Shown: positions 39,958-51,512 of the stretch, one piece after another | How positions within the stretch are numbered: the stretch's first letter is position 1 | Layout: every line of letters begins with the position of its first letter | NCBI RefSeq assembly: GCF_033446685.1 | Contig: NZ_JAWQLY010000003.1 | Location: forward strand, 248,001-312,000 | Direction: 5' to 3' | DNA from: Modicisalibacter sp033446685 | Lineage (GTDB): Bacteria > Pseudomonadota > Gammaproteobacteria > Pseudomonadales > Halomonadaceae | DNA: 64,000 bases | Notes under the pieces: generated by a model | Told to the model about the DNA's origin: nothing | Database searches by the model: none | What the model saw: the letters and a program-made list of their open reading frames with translations, nothing else | Translations under genes and position numbers: made by a program

Positions 39958-42255
39958 ATGACGCTGGCACACACTCTGGGCTATCCCCGTATAGGCGCTG
40001 GGCGCGAGCTGAAGAAAGCCGTCGAGGCTTACTGGAAAGGCGATACCGACCAGGCAGCGCTTCACGCCACCGCCGCCGATCTGCGCGCCCGCCACTGGCA
40101 GGCGCAGCGCGACGCCGGGCTGGATTTCGTCACGGTCGGCGACTTCGCCTTCTACGATCAGGTGCTCAACGTCTCGGCGCTGATCGGCGCCGTGCCGCCG
40201 CGCTTCGGTCATGACGGCGGAAGCGTCGATCTCGATACCACGTTCCGCATGGCCCGCGGGCGAGCGCCGACCGGCACGCCCGCGGCGGCCTGCGAGATGA
40301 CCAAGTATTTCGATACCAACTACCACTATCTGGTCCCCGAGCTGCACCCGGGCCAGACCTTTCGCCTCGCCAGCGAGCAGCTGTTCCGCGAGGTCGACGA
40401 GGCCCATGGCGCCGGTCACCCGGTCAAGGTCGCGCTGACCGGTCCGCTGACCTGGCTGTGGCTGGGCAAGGAGAAAGCGGCGGAGGGTAGTACGGGCTTC
40501 GATCGTCTCGAACTGCTCGACGGCCTGGTCGCCGTCTATGGCGAAATTCTCGCGCGGCTCGCCGGGCAGGGGGTGGAATGGGTTCAGCTCGACGAGCCGG
40601 CGCTGGTCCAGGACCTGCCGCGCAGCTGGCAACAGGCCTTCGAGACGGCCTACAACAAGCTGCAGTCGGCGCCGGTCAAGCTGTTGCTGGCGAGCTACTT
40701 CGGCGAGCTGGGCGACAACCTGAGCCTGGCCGCCGGGCTACCGGTGGACGCCCTGCACATCGACTGCGTACGCGCCCCGGAGCAGCTCGAGCGGGTGCTC
40801 GACCGGCTGCCGGCCTACAAGATTCTTTCGGTGGGGGCGATCGACGGGCGCAACATCTGGCGCGCCGACCTGGCGACGCTGCGCGAGAGCCTGGCCACCG
40901 CGCGCATGCGCCTCGGCGAGCGGCTGTGGCTGGCGCCGAGCTGCTCGCTGTTGCACGTGCCGGTGGACCTTAACGCCGAAACCCAGCTCGATCCGGAGCT
41001 CAAGCGCTGGCTGGCTTTCGCTCGCCAGAAGCTCGACGAGGTGGCAACCCTGGCGCGCCTGCTCGACGGTCGCGGCGACGCTGCCGATCGGCGTTATCTC
41101 GAGGCCGCCAGCGAAGCGCTCGAGTCGCGGCGCCAGTCGGCGCGCATCCACAAGCCGGCCGTCGCCGAGCGGCTGGCGGCGGTGAGCGCGGCGGATGCCC
41201 GGCGCGCCAGTGGCTACCCGCAGCGGGCCCGGGCACAGCGCGAGCGGCTCGATCTGCCGCTGTTCCCGACCACCACCATCGGTTCGTTCCCGCAGACCGG
41301 CGAGATCCGCGCCGCCCGGCGCGCCTTCAAGCGCGGCGAACTCGACGCGGCGGCCTACGAGTCGCGCATGCGCGAGGAGATCGCCTTCGCCGTCGAACGC
41401 CAGGAAGCGCTGGGCATCGACATGCTGGTACACGGCGAGCCGGAGCGCAACGACATGGTCGAATACTTCGGCGAGCAACTCGACGGCTTCGCCTTCACCG
41501 CCAACGGCTGGGTGCAGAGCTACGGCTCGCGCTGCGTCAAGCCGCCGGTGATCTTCGGCGACGTCAGCCGGCCCGCGGCGATGACGGTGCGCTGGAGCGA
41601 GTACGCCCAATCGCTGACCGACCGGCCGATGAAGGGCATGCTGACCGGCCCGGTGACCATCCTGCAGTGGTCGTTCGTGCGCGACGATCAGCCGCGCGAG
41701 ACATCATGCCGGCAGATCGCTCTGGCGCTGCGCGACGAGGTCGCCGATCTCGAGGCGGCCGGCATCAAGGCGATCCAGATCGACGAGCCGGCGCTGCGCG
41801 AAGGCCTGCCGCTGCGCCAGGCGCACTGGCAGCGCTATCTCGCCTGGGCGGTCGAGTGCTTTCAGCTATCGGCGGCCGTGGCGCGTGACGAGACGCAGAT
41901 CCATACCCACATGTGCTATTCCGAGTTCAACGACATCATCGCTGCCATCGCCGCGCTGGATGCCGACGTGATCACCATCGAAACCTCGCGCTCGGACATG
42001 GAGCTGCTCGACGCCTTCCAGGACTTCGCCTATCCCAACGAGATCGGGCCGGGGGTCTACGACATCCACTCACCGAACATTCCCGAGGTCGACTGGATGG
42101 TCCAGTTGATGGACAAGGCCGCCGAGAAGGTGCCCGCCGAGCGGCTGTGGGTCAATCCGGACTGTGGGCTCAAGACGCGCGGCTGGGCCGAGGTCGAACC
42201 GGCGCTGGCCAATATGGTCGAGGCGGCCAGGACGTTGCGCAAGCGCCATGGCTGA
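39958..42255 (+). CDS. metE: Cobalamin-independent methionine synthase
   Basis: The 765-residue protein has the usual MetE length and two related barrels. It begins with LGYPRIGAGRELKKAVEAYW. The C-terminal catalytic part has FPTTTIGSFPQT near 437, the zinc ligands in HTHMCYSEF near 650 and NPDCGLKTRGWAEV near 738, and METE-type GEPERNDMVEYF. It transfers a methyl group from methyltetrahydropteroyl-glutamate to homocysteine. The ATG is preceded by GAGGAAGCAACG. It is divergent from metR and followed by a clear terminator. Confidence 0.97.
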   Translation: MTLAHTLGYPRIGAGRELKKAVEAYWKGDTDQAALHATAADLRARHWQAQRDAGLDFVTVGDFAFYDQVLNVSALIGAVPPRFGHDGGSVDLDTTFRMARGRAPTGTPAAACEMTKYFDTNYHYLVPELHPGQTFRLASEQLFREVDEAHGAGHPVKVALTGPLTWLWLGKEKAAEGSTGFDRLELLDGLVAVYGEILARLAGQGVEWVQLDEPALVQDLPRSWQQAFETAYNKLQSAPVKLLLASYFGELGDNLSLAAGLPVDALHIDCVRAPEQLERVLDRLPAYKILSVGAIDGRNIWRADLATLRESLATARMRLGERLWLAPSCSLLHVPVDLNAETQLDPELKRWLAFARQKLDEVATLARLLDGRGDAADRRYLEAASEALESRRQSARIHKPAVAERLAAVSAADARRASGYPQRARAQRERLDLPLFPTTTIGSFPQTGEIRAARRAFKRGELDAAAYESRMREEIAFAVERQEALGIDMLVHGEPERNDMVEYFGEQLDGFAFTANGWVQSYGSRCVKPPVIFGDVSRPAAMTVRWSEYAQSLTDRPMKGMLTGPVTILQWSFVRDDQPRETSCRQIALALRDEVADLEAAGIKAIQIDEPALREGLPLRQAHWQRYLAWAVECFQLSAAVARDETQIHTHMCYSEFNDIIAAIAALDADVITIETSRSDMELLDAFQDFAYPNEIGPGVYDIHSPNIPEVDWMVQLMDKAAEKVPAERLWVNPDCGLKTRGWAEVEPALANMVEAARTLRKRHG

Positions 42256-42280
42256 AGCGTGATCCGAGCGTGGCAAAGCG

Positions 42281-42315
42281 ACCGCTGTGGCGAGCAACGC
42301 CGCAGCGGTTTTTTC
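42281..42315 (+). terminator. Rho-independent terminator of metE
   Basis: ACCGCTGTGGCG at 42281-42292 pairs with CGCCGCAGCGGT (one G-U), followed at once by a run of six T. The position is 25 bp after the metE stop. Confidence 0.93.
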
Positions 42316-42431
42316 ATGTGCAGGGGCGCGCATCGATAGGTGGCGATTCAAGGCAGCCGTCGCCGCCGCCGATTGGTATCCTGACACTAAATAATGAGCA
42401 TCGTCATACTCGGTGATTTCAAGGAGTCCTC

Positions 42432-43208
42432 ATGCGTATCGTTTCGTTGCTCGGCGCCGCCGTGCTGTTGGCCGGTTGTGCCGGTCCCTCGCCGACCCCT
42501 GCCCCCGCGCCTGCGGTCGAGGATCTCGCCGCGCGCCAGCCGGCGGCGGCCAAGGTGCCCGAGCCGGACGACACCCCGTCTGAGCCGGCCAAGCCGCAGT
42601 CGCCGCTGCTGCCCTCGGCGTTCTTCGGCGATGGCGCCGAGGCGTTCATCGCCTGGCGCTGTACGCCGGCGCAGGATCTGATCGCGGCGTTTCCCGACGA
42701 CTACCTGCGGCTGTGGTCGGGCCAGGGCCATTACCGGCTCGAGCGCGCCGTGGTGGCCTCCGGGGTGCGCTACGTCAAGGACGACCTGACGTTCTGGAAC
42801 AAGGGCGAGAAGGCGATGGTGGAGAGCGACAACGGGCGCCTCGAATGCCAGCAGGATATCCGCCGTGAGACCCTGACGCGCGCCGATTACCCGCAGTCGA
42901 TCTTCCATGCGCTGGGCAACGAGCCGGGCTGGACGCTGGATCTCGATCGCGCGTCACCGCAGATGACGCTGGTTACCGACTATGGCGAGCAGCGCCGCAC
43001 CCTGGATTATCACCTGGTCAATCTCAATAACGGTCAACAGGCCAGCGTTACCCTGCGTAGCAACGATGCCGCCGAGCCTGTCACGGTGCGTCTCGAGGCG
43101 CGCGCCTGCTTCGATGCGATGAGCGGACAGCCGTATCCGGTACGGGTGAGTGTCGAAACCCCCGAGCGCACCTTGCGAGGTTGCGGGCAGGGTATCGAGC
43201 GCCAGTAA
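42432..43208 (+). CDS. Lipoprotein with MliC-like lysozyme-inhibitor domain and C-terminal COG3650-like domain
   Basis: The 258-residue protein has a lipoprotein signal (LLGAAVLLAGCAG, acylated Cys near 16), a Pro-rich linker, then an MliC-type segment near 70-140 (FIAWRCTPAQD, LERAVVASGVRYVKDD, FWNKGEKAMVE, RLECQQD). The last third (SIFHALGNEPGWTLDLDR onward) matches the conserved domain often fused to it. MliC proteins bind and inhibit C-type lysozyme in the periplasm. AAGGAG precedes the ATG. The lysozyme-inhibiting role is family knowledge only. Confidence 0.82.
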   Translation: MRIVSLLGAAVLLAGCAGPSPTPAPAPAVEDLAARQPAAAKVPEPDDTPSEPAKPQSPLLPSAFFGDGAEAFIAWRCTPAQDLIAAFPDDYLRLWSGQGHYRLERAVVASGVRYVKDDLTFWNKGEKAMVESDNGRLECQQDIRRETLTRADYPQSIFHALGNEPGWTLDLDRASPQMTLVTDYGEQRRTLDYHLVNLNNGQQASVTLRSNDAAEPVTVRLEARACFDAMSGQPYPVRVSVETPERTLRGCGQGIERQ

Positions 43209-43224
43209 CAATCGTTTAAATCGA

Positions 43225-43279
43225 ATGGTTAGCGCGTTTTTTTGCGATTTATATTGCAAAAAAACCATCTAATAATGGT
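43225..43279. promoter_or_regulatory. AT-rich nested inverted repeats upstream of azoR
   Basis: TTTTTTTGC (43237-43245) and GCAAAAAAA (43256-43264) form a perfect 9-bp inverted repeat. ATGGTT (43225) pairs with AACCAT (43263), and ACCAT (43264) with ATGGT (43275). The AT-richness stands out from the surrounding GC-rich DNA. It may end the lipoprotein transcript and hold the azoR promoter and operator. Confidence 0.6.
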
Positions 43280-43307
43280 CGTCATTACCCTTGCTGGAGA
43301 CTGGATC

Positions 43308-43922
43308 ATGACGACTCCGACCAAAATTTTGTTGCTCAACAGTTCGATCCTTGGCGACAACGGCCAATCGCGTGGCCTTGCCGAGCATTTCAAGCGTCAG
43401 GCCGCCGAGCGTGGCGATGTGCAGATCACCGAGCGCGATCTGGTTGCCGACGCTCTGCCGCACCTGGATGGCGCCGAACTCGCCAGCTGGATGGTTGCCG
43501 AGGAGGAGCGCAGCGCCGAGCAGCGCGACCTGGCGGCACGCTCCGAGGCGGCGCTCGCCGAGCTGTTCGCTCACGATGTGCTGGTACTGGCGGTACCGCT
43601 CTATAACCTGGGTATTCCTTCGCAGCTCAAGGCCTGGTTCGATCGGGTGCTGCGCGCCGGCAAGACCTTCCGTTACACCGAGAATGGCCCCCAGGGGCTG
43701 GTCGAAGGCAAGCGGGCGGTCGTGCTGACAGCGCGTGGCGGGCAATACGCCGGCACCGCGCTCGATTCGCAGACTCCTCACCTGCGTCACATGCTGGGGC
43801 TGATGGGGATCGCCGAGGTCGACTTCGTCTACGCCGAGGGTCTGGCGATGGGCGATCGACGTCGCGAGGCGTCGATTGGCGAAGCCAAGCAGGCGATCGG
43901 CGCCCTGGTGGCACGGCTGTAG
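43308..43922 (+). CDS. azoR: FMN-dependent NADH:azoreductase
   Basis: The 204-residue flavodoxin-fold protein has the AzoR N-terminus ILLLNSSILGDNGQSRGLAEHF, the VLAVPLYNLGIPSQLKAWFDRVLRAG stretch split near 85-110 that contacts FMN, and VVLTARGGQYAG near 140. It reduces azo compounds and quinones with NADH. ATG 43308 has a CTGGAGA Shine-Dalgarno; earlier in-frame codons at 43242-43275 lie within AT-rich regulatory DNA. Confidence 0.93.
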   Translation: MTTPTKILLLNSSILGDNGQSRGLAEHFKRQAAERGDVQITERDLVADALPHLDGAELASWMVAEEERSAEQRDLAARSEAALAELFAHDVLVLAVPLYNLGIPSQLKAWFDRVLRAGKTFRYTENGPQGLVEGKRAVVLTARGGQYAGTALDSQTPHLRHMLGLMGIAEVDFVYAEGLAMGDRRREASIGEAKQAIGALVARL

Positions 43923-43952
43923 AGCGGGCTCGGCGTTTCGCGAAGTTCTTTC

Positions 43953-43977
43953 AATGCGGCGCCTCGGGCGCCGCATT
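43953..43977. terminator. Bidirectional hairpin between azoR and tag
   Basis: AATGCGGCGCC at 43953-43963 pairs perfectly with GGCGCCGCATT at 43967-43977 around TCG. The position is between convergent genes. Confidence 0.75.
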
Positions 43978-44033
43978 GCGTTGGCATGGCCCGTCGAGAC
44001 GGCGACCGCCCGGCAAGCGATGGCAAGGGCATG

Positions 44034-44570
44034 TCAGCCCTGCAGCCAGGGCGGCCGGGAGGCGCGAATGCGCGCCTGTACCGGGCAATCGTCGTGATGC
44101 GCGCCGGGCAGGTAGCCGGTGCTCATCAGGAACTCGTTGACGATTTCCGGGCCGGTGAAGCGGAAGGTGCGCTTGAATAGCCGCACCCAGTCGGCCAACG
44201 GCTGGGGATGGTGGGCGTCCAGCCAGGCCTTGAAGCTACCGTGATCGGCCTGCAGGGTGCGGATCACGCCGGCGTTGTGAATGGCGGCGTCGACCTTGAG
44301 GCGGTTGCGGATGATCCCCGCATCGTTGAGCAGCCGCTCGCGCTCGGCCGCGCCATAGGCCGCCACCCGCTCTACCCGGAAGCCCTCGAACGCCGCCTGG
44401 AAGGCCGCGCGCTTCTTGAGCACGGTCAGCCACGAGAGGCCGGCCTGGTTGATCTCGAGGATGAGCCGCTCGAACAGTTCGTCGTCGCCGGCCACGGCGA
44501 AGCCGTATTCATCATCGTGATAGGGGCCATGATAGGGGTGCTGCGGCGCATGCTCGCAGTAGTCGGACAT
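44034..44570 (-). CDS. tag: DNA-3-methyladenine glycosylase I
   Basis: The 178-residue protein shows the Tag zinc site: Cys near residue 4 (DYCEH), His in PYHDDEYG, and a C-terminal HHDDC. The catalytic block EINQAGLSWLTVLKKRAAF lies near residues 38-56. Tag removes 3-methyladenine from alkylated DNA. ATG 44570 has GGGAGAA upstream. It converges with azoR and is divergent from gloA. Confidence 0.95.
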   Translation of the reverse strand: MSDYCEHAPQHPYHGPYHDDEYGFAVAGDDELFERLILEINQAGLSWLTVLKKRAAFQAAFEGFRVERVAAYGAAERERLLNDAGIIRNRLKVDAAIHNAGVIRTLQADHGSFKAWLDAHHPQPLADWVRLFKRTFRFTGPEIVNEFLMSTGYLPGAHHDDCPVQARIRASRPPWLQG

Positions 44571-44742
44571 TGCGGGTTCTCCCTGCCTCTGCCGGTGCAC
44601 GCCTGATGTGACGGTGCGATTGTCATCGGGCATGATGCCCCAGTGGTCTTGGCGAGGAAAGCGGGCGCCGAGGCGCTACGCCGATGTCAGTCGATGCGAG
44701 CCAGCCAATGCCTCGCATCCAACACAGCCAGAGAGGAAGACG

Positions 44743-45183
44743 ATGCAGTATCTACATACCATGGTTCGCGTCAGCGACCTCGATGCTTCCCTGCATTTCT
44801 ACTGCGAGCTGCTGGGACTCGAGGAAATCAGTCGCAAGGAGAGTGAAAAGGGGCGCTTCACGCTGGTATTCCTCGCCGCGCCGGACGACCGGCAGCGTGC
44901 CCGGGAAGAGCGCACCGCGATGATCGAGCTGACCTACAACTGGGATCCCGAGGAGTATAGCGGCGGCCGCAATTTCGGCCACTTGGCCTATCGCGTCGAG
45001 GACATCTACGTTTTATGCGAACGCCTGCAGGCCAACGGCGTGACCATCAACCGGCCGCCGCGTGACGGCCACATGGCCTTCGTCCGTTCGCCCGATGGCA
45101 TCTCCATCGAGCTGCTGCAGCAGGGCGACGACCTACCGCCGCAGGAGCCTTGGGCGTCGATGGGGAATACCGGAAGCTGGTGA
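44743..45183 (+). CDS. gloA: Lactoylglutathione lyase (glyoxalase I)
   Basis: The 146-residue protein starts LHTMVRVSDLDASLHFYCELLGL. All four metal ligands of E. coli GloA are matched: His5, Glu in MIELTYNW, His in FGHLAYRV and Glu in GISIELLQQ. It converts the methylglyoxal-glutathione hemithioacetal to S-lactoylglutathione. Methylglyoxal forms from dihydroxyacetone phosphate, the end product of the tetronate pathway here. GAGAGGAAG precedes the ATG. Confidence 0.95.
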   Translation: MQYLHTMVRVSDLDASLHFYCELLGLEEISRKESEKGRFTLVFLAAPDDRQRAREERTAMIELTYNWDPEEYSGGRNFGHLAYRVEDIYVLCERLQANGVTINRPPRDGHMAFVRSPDGISIELLQQGDDLPPQEPWASMGNTGSW

Positions 45184-45208
45184 TGGATCCCGCGCAAGGA
45201 GCGATCGG

Positions 45209-45883
45209 ATGGCATTGGATGCGACGCTGCATGCCGCGTTGCGACGCGAAGCGCAGACGCTGGAGGGGATCGATGAACAGGTCTATCACGACTTCGAGCG
45301 CGACCCCTGCGAGCCGATAATCGGCCTGGGGCCGCGCGAAGCTCAGGTAGGCATCTTCGGTCGCGACCCGGGACGTCAGGAAGTGAAGTGGGGCGAGCCG
45401 TTCATCGGCGCCGGCGGCCAGAAGGTCCGCGAGGGGCTATACCGGGCCCTGCACGGCGAGCCGATGCCCGATTTCGAGGCTTCACGAGAGATCGGGCGGC
45501 ATTTCTTCTGGGCCAATACCGTGCCCTACAAGCCGCAGGGCAACAAGGCGTGGTCGATGGCGGTCAAGAAGCGCTTTCAGCCCCTGATCGCACGGCTGCT
45601 GATCGAGGCGTGGCAGGGTCGCGAACTGGTCACGCTGGGCCGCGAGGCCTTCCTGTGGTTCGCCATCAATCAGCCACGCGAGGTGCGTCAGGAACTGGAA
45701 GCTTTCTGGAAGCGCGACGATCGCTTCTCGGCCAGCCATGAGACGTTGCTGGCCGATGGCGAGGGCCACGAGGCGACGTTTCGGCTGCATCCGCTGCCGC
45801 ATCCCTCGCCCCTCAACCAGACCTGGTTCAAGCGCTTTCCGAACCTTTTGGCAGCGCGCCTCGAGTCCCTGGGTATTTCCTGA
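45209..45883 (+). CDS. Uracil-DNA glycosylase family protein
   Basis: The 224-residue protein has a superfamily-type first motif (IFGRDPGRQEVKWGEPFIGAGG near residue 50), a NTVPYKPQGNKAW block near 108, and the final HPSPLNQTWFKRF motif near 200. It probably removes uracil or another damaged base, though the exact class is not one I can name. AAGGAG lies before ATG 45209. It follows gloA by 25 bp and could share its transcript. Confidence 0.85.
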   Translation: MALDATLHAALRREAQTLEGIDEQVYHDFERDPCEPIIGLGPREAQVGIFGRDPGRQEVKWGEPFIGAGGQKVREGLYRALHGEPMPDFEASREIGRHFFWANTVPYKPQGNKAWSMAVKKRFQPLIARLLIEAWQGRELVTLGREAFLWFAINQPREVRQELEAFWKRDDRFSASHETLLADGEGHEATFRLHPLPHPSPLNQTWFKRFPNLLAARLESLGIS

Positions 45884-45903
45884 CGTCGGGTTACCGAGGT
45901 GCG

Positions 45904-46308
45904 CTAATCGGGACGCAGCGCCATGCGCCCGCTTCCGAGAAAGACGATGGCCAGCGCGCCGAACAGATAAAGTCCCTGAAGCTCGAGCGCCCAGCCGCCG
46001 TTGCCGGCCAGGGTGAAGAGCTCGCCGCTGTGCACCAGGATGATGGCCACCACCATGTTGGCCGCCATCAACAGCCCGGCCAGGCGCGCCTGCCAGCCGA
46101 GGATGGCCATCAATGGGGCGATCACTTCGCCGATCAACACGCCGTAGGCGAGGAAGGTCGGCAACCCCTGGGCGGCGATCTGCCCGCCAATCCAGCTCAG
46201 CGTCCCGGGTTCGATCAGCTTGGCGATGCCGTGCAACAGAATCAGGCAGCCGACGCTGAGCCGCAGAATCAGTTTACCGAGGGCCTCGTTATGCAGGGCG
46301 TTGAGCAT
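45904..46308 (-). CDS. DoxX family membrane protein
   Basis: The 134-residue protein has four membrane segments and the DoxX start (LILRLSVGCLILLHGIAKL), followed by LAYGVLIGEVIAPLMAILG. DoxX-type proteins are small inner-membrane proteins often tied to redox or stress functions; the activity is unknown here. ATG 46308 gives the family N-terminus; an extension to 46335 is possible. It converges with the glycosylase gene. Confidence 0.88.
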   Translation of the reverse strand: MLNALHNEALGKLILRLSVGCLILLHGIAKLIEPGTLSWIGGQIAAQGLPTFLAYGVLIGEVIAPLMAILGWQARLAGLLMAANMVVAIILVHSGELFTLAGNGGWALELQGLYLFGALAIVFLGSGRMALRPD

Positions 46309-46702
46309 GGGGCGCGTATCTCTTGTTCGAATCAAGGCGTTACTATCCCATGCCGGGCGCTTCGAGCACAGTGCGATCGTGTTGAACGGGACGTGTCGGT
46401 GGCGCCGCGGACTCGCTCATCGGGGGCTGGGGGTAGCGGGCCATGCGCTAAACGGTCTACCCTGTAGCTGATCCTTCCGGCTTAGAACGTCTGGTGTCGC
46501 TGCGACGCCCGTAAATGCATATGTCCCGCCAAGGAGTGGCGTGGTCTCGTCGTAGCCGGAACAAATGGCGCAACGCAAGCTGTCGCATCGTGCCGATGTC
46601 GGCTAGCGCCAGGGTCGGTAACAACCAGAACCGAGCGATATCGCCACGAAGGCGAGTCGAAGACCGCAACCATCACGGTGGCGGAAGGAGAAAAGGATTT
46701 CC
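46309..46702 (+). promoter_or_regulatory. Intergenic region upstream of the diguanylate cyclase
   Basis: The 394-bp gap between divergent doxX and the cyclase gene holds no convincing gene. The GGAAGGAGAAAAGG stretch just before 46703 is a strong Shine-Dalgarno. An imperfect 17-bp palindrome (GGTGTCGCTGCGACGCC) lies near 46493. I find no c-di-GMP riboswitch-like motif. Confidence 0.4.
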
Positions 46703-47860
46703 ATGAACGGCAAGTTCCGTAACCTCGGAAGCTGGCGCGCGCTGTCATTACCCACCTGTCCGTTACCTGCGGACCGGCAGCGCTATTTCTACACGCTATC
46801 ACAGCTCTACCTGATCGCGACCGTCGTCTACCTGTTCGATTTCATCCCGATGTTCTGGCTATTGGGCGACCTGCGGCTACTCGTCATCAGCGTGACGGGG
46901 CTGGGCATGACCCTGGTCGCCCGCGAGCTGCATCGGCGAGGCCACATGGGTGCCGGGGTGACGCTGATGCTGATCACGATGACGGCGCACATGCTGGCCT
47001 CGATCGGCACTTACGGCAGCGGGCTGGGCTTCGAGCTGTACTTCGCGCTGATCCTGCTGGTCACCTACATCAGTGCCCTGCGCCAGATCGCCAAGCTCGG
47101 AATCAGCCTGGTGGTGATGGGCCTGACGACCTACCAGTTGATGGGAACCCCCGAAGCGACGGTGGTCGACAGACTGGGAGGCTGGGCGCCACAGATCCTG
47201 CTGATCGCCAACCTGGCGACCCTGGGGGTGCTGTTCGCGGTGATTCTGCGCCGGCTGGAGGGGGTCTCCCAGCGTCTCGAGGTAAGCTATCGGCGTCAGG
47301 CCCATCACGACGCCCTGACCGGAGTCTTCAATCGTCGCGCCGTGCTGCACGAGATCGAACTCGCGCTGGACAACGCACGGCCGTTTGCGCTGTTGATGAT
47401 CGACATTGATCATTTCAAGACGATCAACGACCTGTACGGTCACAAGCGGGGCGACCGGGCGCTGTGCCATCTGGTGGAATGCCTGCGGGCGAGCCTGCGC
47501 GACGAGGATACCCTGGGCCGTTACGGCGGCGAGGAGTTCATCGCCGTACTCCATGGCAAGAGCCATGGCGAGGCTTTGTGCGCCGCCGGGCGCCTGGCGA
47601 TGGCCGTACGCGAAACGCCCTATACGCTTGAGCGTGGCGCCTTGAACATGACCATCAGCATCGGCGTGGCGGTCAATGGCGAGGCCCAGGATATCGACGG
47701 CCTGATCGCGCTGGCCGACCGGCGACTCTACCAGGCCAAGCGCGACGGTCGCGATCGGGTATGCGGTACCGATACGCCGGCGATGCAAGGCGAGATTCCG
47801 GTCGTGCTCGACCGGGCGGCCGAGGAGATGCGCGCGGTCTTCGAACAGCGGGCCAGTTAG
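46703..47860 (+). CDS. Diguanylate cyclase with membrane-bound N-terminal domain
   Basis: The 385-residue protein has about five to six hydrophobic helices in residues 30-190, then a GGDEF domain. The catalytic signature is YGGEEF near residue 275, with the DALTGVFNRRAVLHEI entry segment and the metal-binding MIDIDHFKTINDLYGH. An RxxD inhibitory site (RDED) lies five residues before the signature, so product inhibition by c-di-GMP is expected. It makes c-di-GMP in response to an unknown membrane signal. It converges with valS. Confidence 0.93.
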   Translation: MNGKFRNLGSWRALSLPTCPLPADRQRYFYTLSQLYLIATVVYLFDFIPMFWLLGDLRLLVISVTGLGMTLVARELHRRGHMGAGVTLMLITMTAHMLASIGTYGSGLGFELYFALILLVTYISALRQIAKLGISLVVMGLTTYQLMGTPEATVVDRLGGWAPQILLIANLATLGVLFAVILRRLEGVSQRLEVSYRRQAHHDALTGVFNRRAVLHEIELALDNARPFALLMIDIDHFKTINDLYGHKRGDRALCHLVECLRASLRDEDTLGRYGGEEFIAVLHGKSHGEALCAAGRLAMAVRETPYTLERGALNMTISIGVAVNGEAQDIDGLIALADRRLYQAKRDGRDRVCGTDTPAMQGEIPVVLDRAAEEMRAVFEQRAS

Positions 47861-47870
47861 TCCGGCCCGC
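47848..47870. terminator. Hairpin over the stop of the cyclase gene, before valS end
   Basis: GCGGGCC at 47848-47854 pairs with GGCCCGC at 47864-47870. It covers the stop codon in the 27-bp gap between convergent genes; no T run. Confidence 0.4.
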
Positions 47871-47887
47871 TGCAACTCGTTCCTGTC

Positions 47888-50737
<2,850 letters not shown>

Positions 50738-50908
50738 GGATCGCTCTTGTGAAGATGGCGGCATCGGCCCGGCCGACCGGCGCGGCTAAGTTGTGCAAGT
50801 GAGTGGCGCGGGCGGGCTCGACCCAACGGCTGGCGGAAAATGGGCCCGATTATAGCGCCCGAGGGCGTCAGCGTCATGAGTGGTCAGAAGGCTAGGCTTC
50901 TTTAAAAG

Positions 50909-51343
50909 CTAAAGCTTGTGCGCCTTCACCGGATAGCCGCGCTGCCTGTAGGTCTGCCAGCAGTCGCGCTTGGCGGTGAGGATGTCCTGGTGCTGGTTGA
51001 TGATCTCGGCGACCCGCTCGAAGCGCGAGAACCACTCGGGGATCGTCAGGCTCAGGTTGAGCATCGCCTCGATGCCCGGGGCATCGAGCGCCGGTTCGGG
51101 TAGCGCCTGCCAGCCGATCGTCACCGGCACGTCGTGGCCGCTGCCGCTCAGCGCGTGCGGCACGTAACTGTCCTCGCGGAAGGTCCACAGCCGCTCGTCG
51201 AACGCCTGGGCCTCGTCTTCGTCCTCGGTGTGCACGTGCAGCCGATAGCCCTTGCGATAGATGGTCTCGGCCAGCCGACAGGCGAAGTCGAGCCGCGCCT
51301 CGCGGGTGGTATCGGGCAGGATGTAGAAATCGACTTGGGTCAC
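50909..51343 (-). CDS. holC: DNA polymerase III chi subunit
   Basis: The 144-residue protein begins TQVDFYILPDT and contains the HolC blocks RLAETIYRKGYRLHVHTED and DERLWTFREDSYVPHAL. Chi links the clamp loader to single-strand-binding protein. It sits upstream of valS in the conserved pepA-holC-valS order, here interrupted by ilvE. Confidence 0.95.
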   Translation of the reverse strand: MTQVDFYILPDTTREARLDFACRLAETIYRKGYRLHVHTEDEDEAQAFDERLWTFREDSYVPHALSGSGHDVPVTIGWQALPEPALDAPGIEAMLNLSLTIPEWFSRFERVAEIINQHQDILTAKRDCWQTYRQRGYPVKAHKL

Positions 51344-51382
51344 GGCTATGGCCTGATGATGGGCTAGGGGCTACGGGCGTTC

Positions 51383-51451
51383 GTGGGAGCGAATTTATTC
51401 GCGAAGGGGTTGGTTCGAAGCCTCCGCTATCGGGAACAAGTTCCCTCCCAC
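51383..51451. repeat. REP-like element with paired palindromes, holC-ilvE gap
   Basis: The outer ends GTGGGAG (51383-51389) and CTCCCAC (51445-51451) are inverted. Inside lie two palindromes: GCGAATTTATTCGC (51389-51402) and GGGAACAAGTTCCC (51432-51445). The GGGAGCGAATTTATTCGCGA core closely resembles REP sequences of Pseudomonas and relatives. Confidence 0.75.
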
Positions 51452-51512
51452 CCCGGCCGCGAGTCGGCGCTGTACTGCCCGCGACTCGCAGCCCGTCGCT
51501 CGATTTGATGGC

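Noticed and set aside
46309..46702. A c-di-GMP riboswitch before the diguanylate cyclase gene
   Set aside because: No sequence resembling the conserved GEMM core could be found; only a strong Shine-Dalgarno is visible.
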